Positions 26,506 through 37,855 of a DNA stretch of 64,000 nucleotides are shown here, in pieces. The notes under the pieces were generated by a model. That model did not search any database, was not told the origin of the DNA, and saw only the letters and a program-made list of their open reading frames with translations. Location: positions 16,873,967 through 16,937,966 of the forward strand of contig OZ035997.1 in the NCBI GenBank assembly GCA_964035015.1. Reading direction: 5' to 3'. Position numbers and translations under genes: made by a program. Each line of letters opens with the position of its first letter. Positions within the stretch are counted from its first letter, which is position 1. The stretch is from Corallium rubrum (Eukaryota > Cnidaria > Anthozoa > Scleralcyonacea > Coralliidae).

Positions 26506-26625
26506 TTCGTCGAAGGGTCTTACGTTCTCTGTTTCGGCAGTATATCTAACCTTAAGTAAATTTCGATTGTCAGTGTTTCTACACTGTCTACGCAGCACGC
26601 TAAAGCGGTTATCTAGTAGACTTTT
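26504..26625 (+). mobile_element. Penelope-like terminal fragment
   Basis: CCTTCGTCGAAGGGTCTTAC, GCAGTATATCTAACC and TTTCTACACTGTCTACGCAG match, in inverted orientation, the 3' side of the piece at 27843-28905. Confidence 0.6.
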
Positions 26626-27842
26626 ATTTTAAAAATAGTAACATTTGACGGAAACGTTTACAGATCATTGTTTAGAGAATTATTAAGAGAACTTTCAACC
26701 ATTAAATGATCGCTTTTGGTTCTTTAAAAGTCAATATATTCGCCAAGGCATCTTTTCTTGTATTTTTGCAAACATATTTTAATTTAAGTAAGTGCACCAT
26801 CACCAATGCAAATGAAAAAGCTCCATTTATCCCAAACAAAGTTTACATATACTAACAAGGAAACAATTGCGCGTTTTTTTTAGTATGTGTAGAGTAAAAC
26901 TTGTGGAATAATTTACTTCAATTAACGGCGTCGCGTGTTAATCAGCTGCGAACACATTCATGGCATTCTGCGCATGTTAGCGATAAAGCCATTATAGGTA
27001 GCAAGTATTTCATTCTTCTAACAAGTACCGTATAATATGCGCGAGCTTAATTTAATCACAAGAAACCAATATTGAAGAAATGATATTCGGTTAAAAAGTC
27101 GGAAATTCTAAACGTTTATAGACGTTCATTGAAGACAAGTAATTGACAAAACTTATTAAAAATTGTTTTCGGTTTTATTACCAATCGTAATAAGTACGGT
27201 ACTACCAATATACACTGGAATAAAACGCGAAAGATTTGCGGGAACTTACAAGTTGTGCTTACAAGTTGTGGCACAAGGGTTCCCAACGGGTTCCACTACG
27301 GTTGCCACTTAATCCTGTTGAATTTATTTCGTCAATTCAAGCTTCTTTTACAAAAAATTGACAGTGCAAAAAAGTGACACTTGCATTGTATATTTCTCGA
27401 TTGAATCTCTTAACTAGAATTAGACTAACAAAATGACGGTATTTACAGGTAAAGCGCGCACGGTTCCCACTTCCGCAGTATAAAAGCCGATATAATGATC
27501 AAGTACTTACAGATGTTTAGCGAGAATCGTTGTGAAAAACGTATTTTAAAAGCGTCAATTGTAAAAATTCATCATTCCTATATTAAAAACCATCATACAA
27601 GTCAACAATCGTCGTTCTAGAACGTGTTTTTTAGTAGAAATCGTAGTGGGAACCGTTGTGGTGGCCATTTTGACTCTAAAATCTCATGTTGCCTTCCCAA
27701 TGTTACTCATAAGCAGCGTTGTAAGCCTACTGTAAGATTACTTTCCATTTTTCGCTTTAAAAGACGGTGTTTAGTTAGTTGTAACAGCATTGTTCGACCA
27801 ATATATTAACATAGAATGTTTTTTAGACAATCAGTGACAAAA
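26626..27842. other. Non-coding intergenic stretch
   Basis: No coding, RNA or repeat signal recognised. A short open frame (27624-27809, plus) is unrecognised. Confidence 0.4.
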
Positions 27843-28905
27843 TAGTGTAATAAAAGTAGCGTGCTACGTAGGCAGTGTAGAAACAACAATCGAAATATAG
27901 TAAGGTTAGATATACTGCCGAAAGAAAGAACGTAGGAGTCTAACATTTCGAGCGAAGGCCCTTCGTCAGAGAGAAACGAAAAGAGTGTAAACAAACAATG
28001 AACGTATATACGAAAGGTAATCATGTGACCAAAAATAAGCCAATAGATAAAAATGACAATAACAAATTGATAATGAGATGCGAAAAATTAGCCAATCAAA
28101 TCAAAATAACAATAACAATAACAAAACGATGAGACGCGAAAGACATTTGCTATTCATACCGTCCGATGAGCAAGAAGGAGGGGGTGTAAAAAGGATGAGC
28201 GAGAGTAAAAATAGATAAATATAAAAAGTGAAAACGCTGTTTATGTCCGCCCTTGCTAAACAGAAACAATGTCTTCAGAGGTGTTAAACTAAAAGAAAAA
28301 CGTTCGTTGAGTCCGTGAGGATGAATGGTAGCAATTTTGAAAATGAGACGCTTTTGAGTCTTTTGCGGCTGACATTACCGCCAGAAATGGGTGAGATGGC
28401 ACAAACTTGCATGTCCGAAATACAATGGTTGGCACTATTAAAATGTTGGGCAACAGGCTTGTCAACATCATTGTTCCTCACAGAACGAAGATTTTCAGCA
28501 AACCTGTCAGATAAACGTCTGCCAGTTTCACCGATGTAAAGCATGCAACATTTATTGCAAGAAATACAGTAAATGATGTTGGAAGAGATGCAATAAAATT
28601 ATGATGAATAACAAAATTAGATTTAGGTCCAAAAATACATGTAGCGGAGTTAAGAAAGGAACACGTGTAACAACGGGTACGGGAGCAAGAAAAAGTACCC
28701 GCTGGTGCCAATAGATTTTTTCTAAGGGCACTACGCACTAAACCATCACGAATATTTTTATTACGCCGAAAAGAGATTAAAGGGTTGTCGGTGAAAATAG
28801 CTGACGTTTCAGGATCATTCTTTAGGATATGGAAATTGTGGCTAATGATATCCTTAACTTTGTAGTTGAAAGGATGACAAAATACCTTGGGACACTTCGT
28901 GTTTG
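27843..28905 (-). mobile_element. Penelope-like element, 3' part with GIY-YIG domain
   Basis: The minus strand reads from about 28905: KVKDIISHNFHILKND, FRRNKNIRDGLVRSALRKNL, CYTCSFL with spaced Cys, then MLYIGETGRRLSDRFAENLR, the GIY-YIG endonuclease motif with its following Arg. The frame changes at least twice (near 28590 and 28350), so it is dead. The downstream region carries CTCTGACGAAGGGCCTTCGC and the shared terminal sequence with GTTTCTACACTGCCTACG. The reverse transcriptase half is absent. Confidence 0.75.
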
Positions 28906-29040
28906 TAGGTTAAGTTAATACATTTTACGTTTTTTCTCGTGATAGAGTTTATACCTCCCTCTCCCTTCCTTTACAATGTTGACTAGGAAATAAGGGAGGC
29001 TGTGAACGTGAAAATGAGCGCTTAAATAGTCACCCAAATT

Positions 29041-29160
29041 GAACAGGTGGGCCGATGATATATTACCCTTCGGGATGATATATATCATACCTCGGGCTTC
29101 GCCCTCGGGGTATATCATACCTTGGGGTAATATTTCATCGAACTCCCCTCGCTCCAGGTC
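29041..29160. repeat. Palindromic hairpin repeat with GGGCTTCGCCC loop
   Basis: GATGATATATTACCC, then GGTATATCATACC-type arms around CTCGGGCTTCGCCCTCGGGG. The same loop style occurs at 6250-6290, 31366-31385 and 52435-52475. Confidence 0.55.
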
Positions 29161-29161
29161 T

Positions 29162-29166
<5 letters not shown>

Positions 29167-29222
<56 letters not shown>
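29167..29222. repeat. (AT)n microsatellite
   Basis: About 28 AT units. Confidence 0.95.
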
Positions 29223-29224
<2 letters not shown>

Positions 29225-30172
29225 TTATATATCAAATTTTTTAATTGTTTAACTAATTTACAGATGGATACAAGTGTCTTTATATGCACAGTGAATAAAG
29301 GATTATAAAATTCAAATTCAAACTTAAATTCAAATTACAACGGGCAAACTTACTGAAATACCTAAATGTTCAGTTGCTTATATGTATATGCTAATTAAAG
29401 AATAAAACTCATGCAATAGAATTTACATTAATAAGATAAACTATAAGTGTAAACAGATTATAATTACAGGGTATGTTAGTAAAACAAGCTGAGAAATAAA
29501 CATAAAAATAGTGATTTGAAATTATAAGCTGAATATAGTGTTGAAATGGTGGATCGTCTCATAAATTTAAACCAGGAGAATTAGAACTGTTACGGAATGG
29601 ACTTAGCTTTTCCATCAAACCACATCGACTAGCTAAACTCCTCAGACATATTAATAACCTCCTTTGAACTCATCCATCAATCGATGAAAGAAAAATTGAA
29701 GAATAACGAAGATCAGATCCACTTAAAAAACGAACTTCAATCAGTGACAAAATTGTTGGGACACTTCAACTTGAAAAACAACATTTTCCGTTTTATGTTC
29801 CTCTGTATAACCTTGATTGTTTAAAACTCTAATACCATTTTTTTACAAAGACTAACAGTACAGTTTGATATAGTTACCGCGCCGGTCATTTTTTATTTAC
29901 AATAAGGTTTTATTATTTATAACTGAAAGCGTCGGAAGAAAAAGGGGTCAGTGAGGTCACAGTAACACAATACCGGATTACTCTCGTAGCGGATCAACTT
30001 TCATACCGGTTAGGCGTCTTTGTAACTAAATGAGACCATAGACCACTTTCATAATAGTGAATATTCTTTTATGTGCATCTTAATAAGCCTTTCTCGTCTC
30101 GTTTGTGTCCATAATTCAAACGAAATTTTTGCTTCATAACGAGGCCAGAAATGCTTAATACCATTTTTACCA
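29223..30172. other. 3' flank of the Ig-like gene, with a possible Penelope-like 5' relic
   Basis: On the plus strand 29576-29665 encodes ELELLRNGLSFSIKPHR, which resembles the region upstream of the reverse transcriptase in Penelope-like elements; this is a weak call. TTTATT at 29909-29914 gives AATAAA on the minus strand and could end the Ig-like gene transcript. Otherwise AT-rich with nothing recognised. Confidence 0.3.
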
Positions 30173-30285
30173 TTATTGCATAAATTCCATCATTATACAG
30201 AAGAGAATACTGCAAAATACTGTTAAAACATATTTTGCCTCAGCATTCCAGTGCAACGAGTAACCCAAATCTTCAATGAAAGGTT
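30173..30285 (-). CDS. Ig-like surface protein, exon 4 (C-terminal hydrophobic segment)
   Basis: The acceptor TATTATTTGTAG and phase 1 complete a Glu codon with exon 3. The 36-residue end reads PFIEDLGYSLHWNAEAK, then the hydrophobic YVLTVFCSILFCIMM, then EFMQ and the stop. A hydrophobic C-terminus with almost no tail fits either a GPI-attachment signal (small residues N and A lie just before it) or a short transmembrane anchor with a minimal cytosolic tail. No signalling motif is present. The total predicted protein is 311 residues. Confidence 0.75.
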
Positions 30286-30438
30286 CTACAAATAATATCA
30301 AAACGTTAGTTTTTCTTCTTAAAAAATATTAGATTTGTTATTTCGATGTTAATTTCATTAATTTATTGTCTAACTTGAATTTAGTATTATAATTTCAATT
30401 TACTAATGCATGTGATTGACAGATTCTTTAACGCTTAC

Positions 30439-30669
30439 CAAAATGAATTTCACAGGATAAGTTGTACTGAGGTTGGATGATTTTCAGGCTAGCTTTCTGT
30501 TTGTTATTTTTCAGTAAAAATTGCTTTGCCTCGTTCCCCATCACCACATAATACGTTGTTTCTGTTCCAGAAGTAATTTCAAAAATAATTTTTGGGTTGT
30601 TGCCAGTGTACAGTAGTGATTGGAATCGAACGCCATTGTTTTGACAATTAAATCGGACATAATTATCGT
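30439..30669 (-). CDS. Ig-like surface protein, exon 3
   Basis: The acceptor ACTTTTTGTAG and donor TTTTG|GTAAGC bound an exon that starts and ends in phase 1. The peptide (about residues 198-274) includes VRFNCQNNGVRFQSLLY, PKIIFEITSGTETTYYVVMG and LSCEIHFG. The two Cys about 68 residues apart (near residues 203 and 270) and the alternating beta-strand pattern suggest a second Ig-like or other beta-sandwich domain with one disulfide. Domain assignment is inference. Confidence 0.72.
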
Positions 30670-30944
30670 CTACAAAAAGTAATTATAGTAAGAAAATCAG
30701 TATTAGTAAAATGCTCAATTAAACTTTTGTTTGTACATAGCTTGCAAATTGAAGATGTGTTTTTTTCTTCCAAATCCTTCATTATAATTGGTTAGAAAGT
30801 TTGCGAGAATTCGCATTATTATACATTATCTTCGAATCCTAGTGGATTATAATTGGTGGGAAACTTGTACGAATTCTTGATATCTGCACTTTTAGTTGTA
30901 TTTGCCGCTGTAATTGGTTGATTCTGAACACAGAATGCTATTAT

Positions 30945-31905
30945 CTGTAGTTTCTGGAGGTATTATCTGTAGGAAAAAGGACTTATCATGCATGTGCTGA
31001 CGTGACGCCACTGACAAGCTGGCAAAACAACTGTCTTTGAATTGCATTTTTTGGGGTTATGGGAGTGATTTTCTTTACATTTTCAACTGAAATGTATAAT
31101 AAAACAATTATTGAATTTGACTTTTTTTTTATATCAGATTATGTCTCAGACCGCATTATCAGCCTTCGTCTTCGGCTTCGGCAGATAAGTCATAACACAG
31201 ACCTCGACCTTGATAATTCTTGATATCAACTGAAACTCTCATCCGATAATTGTTTATCATCTGCACATTTAGTCGTGTTTGCCGCTGTGATTGTCAGATT
31301 TTGAGCCCACAATGATATTATGTATAGGTTATTTTGAGGCCACGAGGGGATATGTGATTTATTCACCGAGGGCGAAGCCCAAGGTGAATAAACACATATC
31401 ACCGAGGGGCCTCAAAATGACGTACTTATTTTTCATATGGCGAGGTTGACAGGATTTCATAAAGAGTAGTGCGGGGGATATTAGACGGGAAGATTAGAGG
31501 AGAATATTATAGCGAGGAATGGTAGAGGGGAATATTAGTGCCTTAGATGGGAATATTAGAGGGGAATATTAATCATATCTACTGTTTTGCCAGGGGCTAT
31601 TGAATATATTCCCCTAAAAGAACAAAGGAAACCAAGGCATTTGAAAAATAACTGTAGTTTCTGAAGGTATTATCTGTAGGGAAAAAGGCTTAATATCATG
31701 CATGTGATGACGTGAAGCAAACTAAAGAAAAGGCCGGGCAAGATGCGACTGTCTTTGAATTGCGTTTTTAAACGTCTTTTTGGTTCTGATGGGAATCAAT
31801 GATTTTCTTTAAATATTCTTAAATATATAATAATTCAATGTTTTTGATATCAAAAATTATCAAGGTCTCAGACCAAATTATCAGCCAAGCTCAAAAAAGG
31901 CTAAT
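30945..31905 (+). repeat. Direct repeat pair around a palindromic hairpin
   Basis: Two copies of about 250 bp, 30945-31220 and 31652-31905, share ATTATCTGTAGG, TCATGCATGTG, GACTGTCTTTGAATTGC and GATATCA...TATCA...GGTCTCAGACC-type segments in the same order. Between them, TTTTGAGGCCACGAGGGGAT is inverted at 31390-31430. Confidence 0.6.
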
Positions 31906-32229
31906 CCAATAATTGTGATATGGACGACATCAATGTGTTGCTCTACATGTTTTGCTGAAAGATATAGCTACAATTTATCTCTGGTATGGGTCAGTTTCTA
32001 CAATCGGCTCTTGTCGTAAAGACTATAACCGCACGATAGCTATATAGCAACACATTTATCGGCTAGAAGCAGTAATACACTAACGTGCGTTATTAATAAT
32101 TAGTTTTGCAGCTGTTTTATGATGCAGTTAAATGGTTGCTGTTTTGCCATAAAAAACGACATGTCTTTTTGTTCAGGTGAAATGGAAAGTCAAAACAGCT
32201 TTGTATACTCTAAAGTGTTTAATGAAACA

Positions 32230-32345
32230 ACTGATTAATTTGAGAAAGTTTTGTTTAGAAATTCTGCAGTTTACGAACTAGAAGCATTTAAACACGTTGG
32301 GAATTTTCGACAACATACTAAGATATTTTTCTTTTTTTACTTTGA
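32230..32345 (+). pseudogene. Possible relic of a DUF4211 (CCDC82-like) exon
   Basis: The frame from 32251 reads AVYELEAFKHVGNFRQHTK, which lines up with LYYDKETFEHVGNYEQRKM of the CCDC82-like exon 3 (shared Y, E, F, HVGN, Q, K). The conserved Cys-containing parts on either side are absent, and the frame soon runs into poly-T-derived Phe codons. It would be a fragment of a duplicated copy. The match is short, so this is tentative. Confidence 0.35.
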
Positions 32346-33014
32346 TACATTCATATTAAAAGGGGAAAATAATATAAGTTTCTTATCTACATGTAGCTTT
32401 ATAATTATTCAAAGTGTTATTTCAATTAGCTCAAATTATGCAGTAGCCATTTTTTAGTTATAAAGAGAAGCGTTTACAAAGCGTATTTAATGACAACTTG
32501 GTGCAATGTCACTTATGACGTCACAAGGCATTTTTGACAATGCTCATTTTGAATTGACAAAATTTCCAGTTAAATTGTGAAGAGAAATCTACAGACAATT
32601 TGTTATGTTACATGGACAGAAAGACTGTTTAATTTTCCCCAAAAATCTTTTCCAACCACCTGTTATATCTTATCAATATAATATTTAAAAAAATAAAGAT
32701 TTTTGCCACTGCGTTTTGGTCTTTTGGAAAGAGAGTGCAATGTTTCTTTATGTTAAGCTATTATGTTTAATATCGTTACTATCTTTTCTAATAGATTTGT
32801 CACATTTATAAACGCTTAACCGATGTATTTAATATTCCACATTATAGTGACTTTTCTATAACATTTTGCTAGTTTTGATTCTACATGTATACGAAAAATT
32901 ACGCTGAGCAAATTTGTGTAGTACTTTAAAACAATGGTTTAATGGTTTATAACGGCAAATAATTAGTTTGTCAACTTTCCTGCTTCGTCAAAGTTAATGT
33001 TTGACTTTACTTAC

Positions 33015-33173
33015 TTGATCGCACTTTAACTCCACAAGTACTTTCATTAGAGTCTGAAATTTCCATTTCAGTGATGTGAGTTTTGATTTGAATCACATTT
33101 TTATCACTTGTTAATATCAGTGTAGCGTTTCGAACTGTTGTAAAGAAAACTGCACATCGAGATAAACTTCCCT
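33015..33173 (-). CDS. Ig-like surface protein, exon 2
   Basis: The acceptor CTCTTTTTTTACTAG and donor TCAA|GTAAGT bound an exon in phase 1 at both ends. About residues 145-197: GSLSRCAVFFTTVRNATLIL, then KNVIQIKTHITEMEISDSNE and STCGVKVRSS. It has two Cys about 42 residues apart and NAT and NES glycosylation sequons. It probably forms a separate small beta-rich module between the two larger domains. Confidence 0.75.
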
Positions 33174-33245
33174 CTAGTAAAAAAGAGAAAGTAATAAAAA
33201 TCATGGAAACCTTTCTTTTCTTTAAGCACTGAGATAGGTTTTTAA

Positions 33246-33343
33246 CCCCTTGACTACCCTTGACGAGTAAAATGATCGTCTGGCGTTATAGCCAGAGTAA
33301 AATATTATATAGGTTCGTCTACATGCGTGAGTAGTCAAAGGGT
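33246..33343. mobile_element. 98-bp TTAA-type MITE
   Basis: Ends CCCCTTGACTAC and GTAGTCAAAGGG are inverted and flanked by TTAA on both sides, as for piggyBac-like elements. The core CGTCTGGCGTTATAGCCAG is shared with the CTCATTCCTGTCCG family at 40.5-42.2 kb. It lies in intron 1 of the Ig-like gene. Confidence 0.7.
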
Positions 33344-33473
33344 TAAATCAGTATCTTAAAATATACTAGATGATGGAGGCAAACTATTCTTTTTTTCTAC
33401 TTACCGTCCTTACCGAGTATTTTAAAACTAGTACTATAACAGTTATGTTGAAACTAATATTTACGACTCTTAC

Positions 33474-33906
33474 CTATGGCTTTGACAATTAGCTTCTTGT
33501 TTTTTAAAGTACAAATCCTTTGTCTTTTGTCGCGAGACCTTGCTGAAAATGTCCCACTATCATTCAAAGTCAGATTGTAGATTGTTAGACCAACAATTCC
33601 TTTTGATAAATCTCCGGTCCAAGCAATACGTTTAGATGATGATAAGTGCGGATTTCGGATAACACGTCTTTTTGACGGGAATATGGTAAGAAGTTTTGGG
33701 AAGATATCTTGATAATCTTCATTCCAAGGTCCAACACTTATTTTTTCTATGTTTTTAAGGACATCTATAGGATACTTCCAAACCATATTGATATCCTTAT
33801 CCAAACTACCGTTAACTTGCAGCACATCTTTTACATTAGCTTTGCTACAAAGTAACGGAGTTACTAGAATGATGAAAATAAATAAATGAGGAATTAAAGT
33901 ATACAT
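33474..33906 (-). CDS. Ig-like surface protein, exon 1 (signal peptide, V-like domain)
   Basis: The ATG at 33906 starts a clear signal peptide, MYTLIPHLFIFIILVTPLLC (cleavage near residue 20). The following domain (about residues 25-144) has a Trp at 43 in NMVWKYP and the strand-F-like LTIYNLTLNDSGTFSARS, where DSG is followed by Ala at the place of the usual second Ig cysteine. The canonical disulfide therefore seems absent. Sequons NGS, NLT and NDS suggest heavy glycosylation. The donor ATAG|GTAAGA leaves phase 1, matching exon 2. It is a complete, apparently functional gene of unknown role. Cnidarian allorecognition and other surface Ig-like families include V-like domains with missing cysteines, but membership is only a hypothesis. 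Confidence 0.75.
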
Positions 33907-34239
33907 TGCAAAAATACCTTCCTACCCAGCCCCCGCTCATAAAAGCTGCGCCATTGTATACTCGATCATGCATGTTACACCGTGCCGGTCTGCAGCCTGT
34001 ATTTTCCCTAAGTTTGTTAGTAGTCTCATGACTGATACTGTGACAACTAAGAAGTGCATAATATTCCCTTAGATCGATAAATAATGTAATTTTGAAACTA
34101 GCATTTGATCAATAATTTCAAATAATTTCGTATTATTATATAAGTTGTTTATTTTTTCTCTAATTAGTTAGTCATTGTATTTTACTAATTTTCCTAAGTT
34201 AGGAAAATACAAAGGAAATCTGTACCATGCAAGGCATAC

Positions 34240-34645
34240 ATCATGTAGGAGAACTTGTCGTCATTGTCGTGGACTCATGGAGATATGTTTTATAAGTTTA
34301 TGTTCCAAAATTACCATGTATATTCAGATTTCAGATTGAGATTGTATACAATACGTCTATATAATCGTGATTCTTACTGTTTTAAAATTGGGCTTTCAAA
34401 TTTACAAGATATTAGCGTATCATGATGTCCAATCTTATTGCAAGGGAAAGGCCATAGCTACGGCCTGTATCAATAAGCATTGTTATACAATATAATTTAT
34501 GCACGTTTTACACACGAGTGACTGTTGCATGACTTGTATAAACAGCTGCTAGTGTATCGCTGTATAATCCTGTATTGGTTGGAACAGGGAAGGAGGGTGA
34601 CTAGTCACCCCAGTCACCCCCCTGTATCCGCCCTTGGCTAATGAA
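34240..34645 (-). mobile_element. hAT-like non-autonomous element, copy in reverse
   Basis: It repeats the interior of the copy at 2732-3359 in inverse (TTTATAAGTTTATGTTCCAAA, TTGTATACAATACGTCTATA) and ends in GTCACCCCCCTGTATCCGCC near 34630. A block TGCAAGGGAAAGGCCATAGC at 34440 is extra. The other end is not clear. Confidence 0.6.
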
Positions 34646-35200
34646 CTTACCAACAGGGCCGTAGGCAGGATTTTTTAGTCAGGGGGCAGTAAGAGTGCCC
34701 AATTTCTAGGGAGTCCGGGGGTATACTCCCCTGGAATATTTGAACATTTTAATTTAAAACATATTTTTAAGACACGTTCTCTCATTTTTACAAAATATTT
34801 TGTCTAAAACTACAGTATTACATATTTACAAAGACAACGACAGTCATTTGCAACTCACTTGGCACTTTTCACCAAAATGTTCAGAAGTTTGTTACGAAGT
34901 TCGCAAGTTCGTAGGGAAGCGCGAACGCAACGCGAAAACTCATTGTCAGAGTTACTGTATGATATTAAACGACTAGTTAGTTCTTTATTCTGTGACTCTG
35001 GGAACAAATGTGATATTCCTGCGCAATTATTAACTGTATAACTGTCTGAATACCAATAAAAAATAATAATCAGCATTATAAAAATCATAGTTTGGATTTC
35101 CCCCCGCTATCTGCCGCCCTGCTTACCAAATGGGTTGTCTTCGGCAAAACTATTCAAAACATTTGCAGTACGTGTTTTACCAGATCTATTAATTGCCTTG
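34646..35200. repeat. Degraded hAT-like and GAAGTTCGT MITE fragments
   Basis: Segment 34660-34745 has the GGGAGTCCGGGGGTATACTC motif type of the hAT-like copies. Segment 34838-34925 has ACAGTCATTTGCAACTCACT and AGTTCGCAAGTTCG, as in the MITE at 20437-20628. No gene. Confidence 0.4.
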
Positions 35201-35235
35201 TGTTTTAAATCTAATAAAACTGAAATACTCTATTG

Positions 35236-35925
35236 CATAAACAGCTGAAGATCAAAACATTACTGAAGTAACTGAACAGATGTTAATATACACATGAGTG
35301 TGACGCTTGTGCTCACGCATCAATTATTTTAATTAAAAGTGTGATGCAAGATCATACTTTTAATTAAAATAATTGATGTGTAAGCACAATATACGCTTCG
35401 TCACACTTATGCGTGTATGGGGCCATTTAAACGGGAGAAAATAAGTCGCGACTTAAGCCGGTTTTCCACTAGGCGACTTTTTTCGCACGAAGCGACTTTT
35501 TCTTTTGTCTCATGAGCTCTGAGCGGGAACTAATCAGAAATCTATCGAATTCGAACAAAAGAAAGTCGCTTCGCACGAAAAAATTCGCCTAGTGGAAAAC
35601 CGGCTTTAATAAAGACGCGTCCTTAATTAAGACGCGTCGTGAACACACTCACATAGGTCTGTATAAATGGTCAATTTGTTCGGGGCCAAAGTAAGTCGTG
35701 ACTAAAATAAGAACAGGGTTGAAAGCTAATCCAAAGTAAGTCGCGACGTCCTAGAAATGGACCGTTTATACGAGTGTGTTTGCAGGATGCGTAGGACGCG
35801 TCTTAATTAAGTCGCGACTTATTTCTCCGTTTAAATGGCCATGCTATACGCTTCGTCACACTTCTGTGTATTTTAAAATCTGTTCAGTAGTGTTTTGATC
35901 TTCAGCAGTTTATGCAACTGAAGAA
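35236..35925. mobile_element. Three nested palindromic elements
   Basis: The outer arms GCATAAAC-GCTGAAGATCAAAAC with AGTGTGACG lie at 35236-35308 and 35845-35921. Inside, 35421-35840 has ends GGCCATTTAAACGG and AAATAAGTCGCGACT. Innermost, 35456-35605 (150 bp) has ends AGCCGGTTTTCCACTAGGCG flanked by TTA on both sides. Each layer looks like one MITE inserted in the next. No coding content. Confidence 0.7.
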
Positions 35926-35960
35926 CTAAACTATCATTTGAAGAACTAAACTACGATTAA

Positions 35961-36514
35961 CCCTATCCAGACTGAGGGGGGGGGGGCGGAAAGTGCCCGC
36001 GCTGATTTTAAAAGTTAATATCTCCTAAACCAGTACAGGTATGGTTCTGAAATTTTGTGAATTTTCCTAAATATGTATGGGCTTTATGTGTGGAAAATTT
36101 GGTGAAAAAATATTACGCCAAAAAAAAGTTACAGCGTAGTCGTGAACACCTACCAACACTAAATTTCAGCAGACCAATTTACTTATGTTTTCTTTTATAA
36201 TAGTTACAATAAAAGTAAGCACTTTTTAATAAAGAGAAACTATTTTTTTGATATACTACCTTTTTTATGTTAACAAAACAATAAGAAAAAGAATTTTGGA
36301 AATTCTAAAAATCCAGGGGTTTTGCAATTAATGACGTCATAATTTGTTGCCATGACAACATAAGTGTAACACATACTTGAACAAGGCATACCATCCACCT
36401 GTAAAAGTTTCGTCGGAATACACCAAATGGTTCAGGAGATATTGACCGCGGGCACTTTCCCCCCCCCCCCCCCTCCAGTCCCAGAAGACCCAAAAAAGCC
36501 CAGTCTGGATAGGG
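35961..36514. mobile_element. piggyBac-like non-autonomous element
   Basis: Ends CCCTATCCAGACTG and CAGTCTGGATAGGG with TTAA on both sides (35957-35960, 36515-36518), the hallmark of piggyBac insertion. The inversion continues with poly-G/poly-C and AAGTGCCCGCG. It is 554 bp with no transposase. Confidence 0.8.
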
Positions 36515-36518
36515 TTAA

Positions 36519-37855
36519 ATTAACAACTACATAATTATGTGAACCCTGCAAGTACAGTTAACTTGAAAAACAGCATGATGCGGTTAGGAAGCTGCACGTA
36601 TTTCCTGCCTAAATAGTTATTTTAATTTCTAACTACGATTATAGGCGTAGCAGCCTAAGTTTGTTTCGGGGGAGGGCAGAGGTTTTCTCCCGAAAAATTT
36701 AGAGCCAAATATTGATTTTTCAGTCTTACTTTAACGCCGGTTTGTATTTTGCTTGAGTATTTCACCGCAACGCCTATTCAAATTGCCCTAAATTCCCATC
36801 AGAAAGCGCCCGAATTTCTCTTTTTCAAATATTTTGGGAGAAATTGCCCCTCACCCCTAACTCATTCTTGTCCGGCTCGAAATCACTCACAGCAGGTGGT
36901 CTCAGCAAATTTGTGAATTAGCATGCCATAATAACACAAAAATAATACCACAATATATAATTTGAATCGTTTTTACCTCTACTATTCAAATTTTGGGTTG
37001 TCGGGTCTTGTCAGACAACCCATTTTGCAAATTATGCTAATTTATGCTAATTATTATTAATATTATTATTATAATCTACAACAAAATGTTAAATATTTAA
37101 ACAATAAATGACTTTAGCACCAAACTTTGGGGAAGTAAAATGAAAAGCACTATTTCACAAATTCAAATTGAAAAAATTAAAGCAATATAATAAAATGCGA
37201 ATATTATATTGATTTTTTAGTATTTTTCATTGGGCGACCCCCGTGGTGCCGCTCGAGCGGGATCGTCACTTATTTTGGAAATTTACAAATTAAAACAGAA
37301 TTATACAAGAACATACAACCATAATACATCATTAAGATCGTTTTTAAGTCAGCTATTCAGATTTGTTGTTATTTTGCATGATATTTACTCCTGTTTGCCA
37401 TTACAACGCCGACAAGTCGAGGCAAATTTTGTTCGAAAAAATGGCCGACCGGCTGAGTTCTTTTTGTCAAATTTTACCAAATTACTGCTAATCTACGAAA
37501 TAATTACATCAAACAAATGCTTATACTCACTTTAGGAGTTGTTACAGCAAAAAATTTGGTTGGTTTCGCTTATATATTGACCAAAAAAAGCCATTTTGTT
37601 CATCTTGTCTCGTCGCGCCACGAGCAGACTTCCGGATCAAATTTCCTCGCTTCAGAGCTCGGGTAGTACTTCATGGCATATCATTATAAAGGTCTCATTT
37701 TAAAAAGGGATCTTTTAGGATCATTTTAAGCCCGAGGGGGGTAATTTTGGTCAAAACCTCGCCGGTTCACAGCGAACCGAAGTGATCCGTCACCAGTAGC
37801 GGATGACAATAGGGCCGGACCAGAATGAGCTTTAGAGCAGCATTATCCCAGAGCT
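36519..37855. other. Intergenic stretch, no gene recognised
   Basis: AT-rich, with a small palindrome GGTTGTCGGGTCTTGTCAGA at 36998-37022. The open frame 37230-37535 (plus) is not recognised and has no domain signal. Confidence 0.4.

Larger units (their letters stand above)
30670..33014 (-). other. Intron 2 of the Ig-like surface protein gene
   Basis: Contains a direct duplication (about 30945-31220 and 31652-31905, starting CTGTAGTTTCTG and ATTATCTGTAGG), a palindromic hairpin at 31330-31430 with GAGGGCGAAGCCC at its centre, and a possible DUF4211 relic at 32230-32340. The rest is AT-rich and unremarkable. Confidence 0.6.
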
